A DNA stretch of 64,000 nucleotides from Nitrospira sp. (GTDB lineage: Bacteria > Nitrospirota > Nitrospiria > Nitrospirales > Nitrospiraceae): positions 1 to 64,000 of the forward strand of contig JAFEBH010000025.1 of NCBI GenBank assembly GCA_018242765.1. The letters are read 5' to 3'. The position numbers and the translations under genes are program-made. The notes beneath the pieces were generated by a model that saw only the letters and a list, made by a program, of their open reading frames with translations, had not been told where the DNA came from and searched no databases. Each line of letters begins with the position of its first letter. Position 1 is the first letter of the stretch. Positions 61,990 to 64,000 of this stretch are shown piece after piece.

Positions 61990-62176
61990 CACAGTATGAG
62001 TTCAAACCTTGTCTCACCATGTCGGTCGTGTGACCTCGTCACATCCCGATACTCCTCACGACCGGCATCAGGAATTTGTGCAAAGTTCCATCGTTTCCAA
62101 CTTCCGGCGATCACAGGTCCTGCATCCTTGTCGAATATCTCGCCCCCCTGTACCCTTTGCCTGGAATTGTAACCAC

Positions 62177-62572
62177 ATGAAAGAACAAAAACGCATTCCT
62201 ACCGATGGTGGACCGATCAAATGGACCAGTCCGTTCGCCACGCTGAAACATGCACAACTGCCGACAGGCTCGTTCAGCCACGCCGCCCATGATCAGACTA
62301 CTGCCAAACCCGCCGTGCCAAAGAACAATCGTGGACGTATCGATATCGTTCGGCAGACTGCTCACCGCGGCGGGAAAACCGTCACAGTACTCACAGGGTT
62401 CGTCGGGATAGGCCAGGCGGAAAAGGAAGCGCTCGCGAAACAGATGCAGAAACTCTGCGGCGCTGGTGGAACGGTCAAAGACGGACGGATCGAGATTCAA
62501 GGAGATCAGCGTGATACAGTCGCCCGCATTCTCGTCGAAGCGGGGTTTTGCCCAGTCTTTGCCGGAGGATAA
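62177..62572 (+). CDS. SUI1/eIF1-like translation initiation factor
   Basis: This 131-residue protein has the SUI1 core: R-G-G-K-T-V-T-V-L-T-G-F near residue 72, K-Q-M-Q-K-L-C-G-A-G-G-T-V near 94 and G-R-I-E-I-Q-G-D near 107. Bacterial versions (YciH type) monitor initiation codon choice. The upstream half is a variable low-similarity tail. The frame is open further upstream without similarity, so I used the ATG at 62177, which has no good Shine-Dalgarno. Confidence 0.82.
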   Translation: MKEQKRIPTDGGPIKWTSPFATLKHAQLPTGSFSHAAHDQTTAKPAVPKNNRGRIDIVRQTAHRGGKTVTVLTGFVGIGQAEKEALAKQMQKLCGAGGTVKDGRIEIQGDQRDTVARILVEAGFCPVFAGG

Positions 62573-62830
62573 CGCTCTTGTTTCCAAACAACAATCGTTA
62601 CAGAGGGTATGGACCGAATCTTGATTCGTGTGTGGTACAGGAACGATCCTTCCGCCTTATGCTGCGCTATCTCCAAATATGATTAGGAGGATAGCCGAAG
62701 GGCCCACCTCTCTTCTTAAATCCATAGACCAGCCAGATTCCACAAAGTAAAATGAACAGTTATCCATTTTCCCACAGAATGTAGAAAGACTACTCCTTGG
62801 GGAGACCGGCATGGTGAAAGGATGACGTTG

Positions 62831-63343
62831 ATGCGGCATTGTATTGTGACAGTGCTATTAGTTCTAGCCTGTTTGTCAGGCATGGCACCCAATTCCGTTG
62901 TGGCAGCACAGTCCATTGAGGAAGCGGAATTTGCGTATGAACGTGGCGATTATACTCAAGCCGCCAGAATCTTTAGTCCACTGGCAGAGCAAGGGATAGC
63001 ATCGGCCCAGTTCTATCTGGGTCTGATGTATGAAAAAGGACGAGGTGTCCGACAGGACCATTCCATGGCACTGATATGGTTTCTCAAGGCCGCGGCGAAG
63101 GGCTACGCCGGCCCGCAGAACAATCTGGGTCTCATGTATGAGAGAGGACGAGGCGTCCGGAAAGACGTGGTTCGCGCGCTGATGTGGTATATCATTGCTG
63201 CCGGCATGCTGAGTGGCAATGAGCAGAAGACGGCAATGAGTCGCCGAGACTATCTTACCTCGCAAATGACTTCCGTACAGATCGAGCAAGCTCAGGCGTT
63301 GGCACAACGTTGTCAGCAGACACGGTTCAAAGATTGTGACTGA
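62831..63343 (+). CDS. Sel1-repeat exported protein
   Basis: This 170-residue protein has a signal peptide (H-C-I-V-T-V-L-L-V-L-A-C-L-S-G) and Sel1-type tetratricopeptide-like repeats: A-Q-F-Y-L-G-L-M-Y-E-K-G-R-G-V and N-N-L-G-L-M-Y-E-R-G-R-G-V, followed by a shorter third unit. Sel1 proteins are mostly scaffolds or regulators. AAAGGA eight bases before ATG 62831 supports this start over the ATG at 62822. It probably works in the periplasm. Confidence 0.88.
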   Translation: MRHCIVTVLLVLACLSGMAPNSVVAAQSIEEAEFAYERGDYTQAARIFSPLAEQGIASAQFYLGLMYEKGRGVRQDHSMALIWFLKAAAKGYAGPQNNLGLMYERGRGVRKDVVRALMWYIIAAGMLSGNEQKTAMSRRDYLTSQMTSVQIEQAQALAQRCQQTRFKDCD

Positions 63344-63654
63344 GAGTGTCGGTTATGGAAGGCCTAGGACACAGATCTTTAGATAGCACATATCAATCCT
63401 GATCGCAAAGACCAGGCCATGAGCGGGGCATGGCTCAGAAATGAGAAGTCCAGTCTCGCCGCTACTCTGTACCGGGCTCCTATTCTGCAATTAGAGATTT
63501 GGCAAAATGCGACGGGGCTGGTTGGGTTTCGCTCGACCGCTTCTTCGCTCATCTATTCAAGGCAACCTAGGTCTGAAGCTCTTGCGTTCAAGCGGAAGCC
63601 TAGTTATATCATTACAGCACAATCAGTGTTTACCTTGGACGGGAGAAAAAGTCG
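63344..63654. other. intergenic region before creA
   Basis: This 311-bp spacer has no convincing gene; a frame at 63419-63658 has no recognisable motif. The creA promoter should be here. Confidence 0.5.
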
Positions 63655-64000
63655 ATGAAGAGAACCATCGTTGTGGGTATGTTAGTCTATTGTGCCGCGA
63701 TCGTTTCGGTGGGTTCTGCAGAGGAAGTGGGGAGTGTCGATACAAAATTCAAAATGTTGGGGCCTGATCACAAAATCGTCATCGAAGCGTTTGACGATCC
63801 CAAGATTGAAGGGATCACCTGCTATCTGAGCCGATCTAAAAAAGGTGGCCTGAAAGGGATGGTCGGTTTAGCGGAGGAAACCTCCGATGCCGCATTGTCC
63901 TGTCGTCAGGTTGGTCCGATTCATCAGACTGGTGAGTTGAAGGAAGGTGAACGAGTCTTCAGCGAGAGTCGATCCCTCATTTTTAAGAAACTTCAGGTTG
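63655..64000 (+). CDS. CreA-family exported protein (partial at window end)
   Basis: The frame starts at ATG 63655 after GGGAG and continues to the last base, so the 3' end is missing. It has a signal peptide and, near residue 45, A-F-D-D-P-K-I-E-G-I-T-C-Y-L-S-R, then K-G-G-L-K-G and D-A-A-L-S-C-R-Q-V-G-P-I, matching the CreA family of small periplasmic proteins with two conserved Cys. Function of CreA is not known. About 115 of an expected 150-160 residues are visible. Confidence 0.88.
   Translation, partial: MKRTIVVGMLVYCAAIVSVGSAEEVGSVDTKFKMLGPDHKIVIEAFDDPKIEGITCYLSRSKKGGLKGMVGLAEETSDAALSCRQVGPIHQTGELKEGERVFSESRSLIFKKLQV

Noticed and set aside
63419..63658. A 79-residue frame before creA
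   Set aside because: It runs into the creA start and has no motif; more likely non-coding.

Overview
The window looks like a chromosomal segment of a Nitrospira-type bacterium (phylum Nitrospirota). This is inferred from the gene content and protein style: a complete heme block with a CobA-HemD fusion, a cytochrome c/FTR1 iron permease, paired B12-binding radical SAM proteins, and a guanidine hydrolase-like gene. No rRNA or taxonomic marker was searched. Coding density is high. There is no prophage and no CRISPR array; mobile DNA is limited to one decayed transposase.

Layout. 1-1280: non-coding DNA with a frameshifted remnant of the C-terminal end of a Tc-toxin A-like protein. 1283-18768: a long minus-strand block reading ccsA-like, hemA, hemC, cobA-hemD, a CBS gene, two tiny CBS-derived ORFs, hemB, ribF, tilS, hpt, ftsH, folP, glmM, comEC and mtnA. 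Several junctions are ATGA overlaps, so much of it is probably co-transcribed. 18831-25173: rsmI-like, tusA-like, an exported protein, tRNA-Leu(CAA), a 2OG-Fe(II) oxygenase, a polyprenyl-phosphate glycosyltransferase-GtrA fusion, and a large membrane protein. 25856-28880: a secreted PQQ-type sugar dehydrogenase with a PKD domain and a GGGGC C-terminal sorting tail, followed by its probable CPBP protease.

29052-32025 is the most interesting part. It holds a promoter candidate, a guanidine-I (ykkC) riboswitch, an APC permease, and a protein now usually called agmatinase that carries guanidine-hydrolase features. Together they look like a guanidine uptake and use operon.

32300-41199: housekeeping genes on the plus strand (YggX-like protein, two bifunctional-nuclease-family proteins, rplM-rpsI, argC-argJ, rpsB-tsf-pyrH-frr, alr). 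41284-42240: transposase remnant. 42242-48718 (minus): FadL-like porin, hybrid histidine kinase, thiamine-binding protein, siroheme dehydrogenase/ferrochelatase, HNH endonuclease. 48875-64000: Rieske protein, cytochrome c-FTR1 fusion, several small redox, cofactor and CBS genes, PhzF, two tandem B12-binding radical SAM proteins, a PilZ protein, a lipoprotein, a SUI1 factor, a Sel1-repeat protein and a CreA gene that runs off the end.

How genes connect. hemA, hemC, cobA-hemD and hemB give most of the glutamate-to-uroporphyrinogen III route. The SUMT domain plus the Met8-like gene at 47.3 kb would complete siroheme. The ccsA-like gene suggests cytochrome c maturation. The guanidine hydrolase would release ammonia and urea. 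All functions are inferred from sequence recognition; no database was searched.
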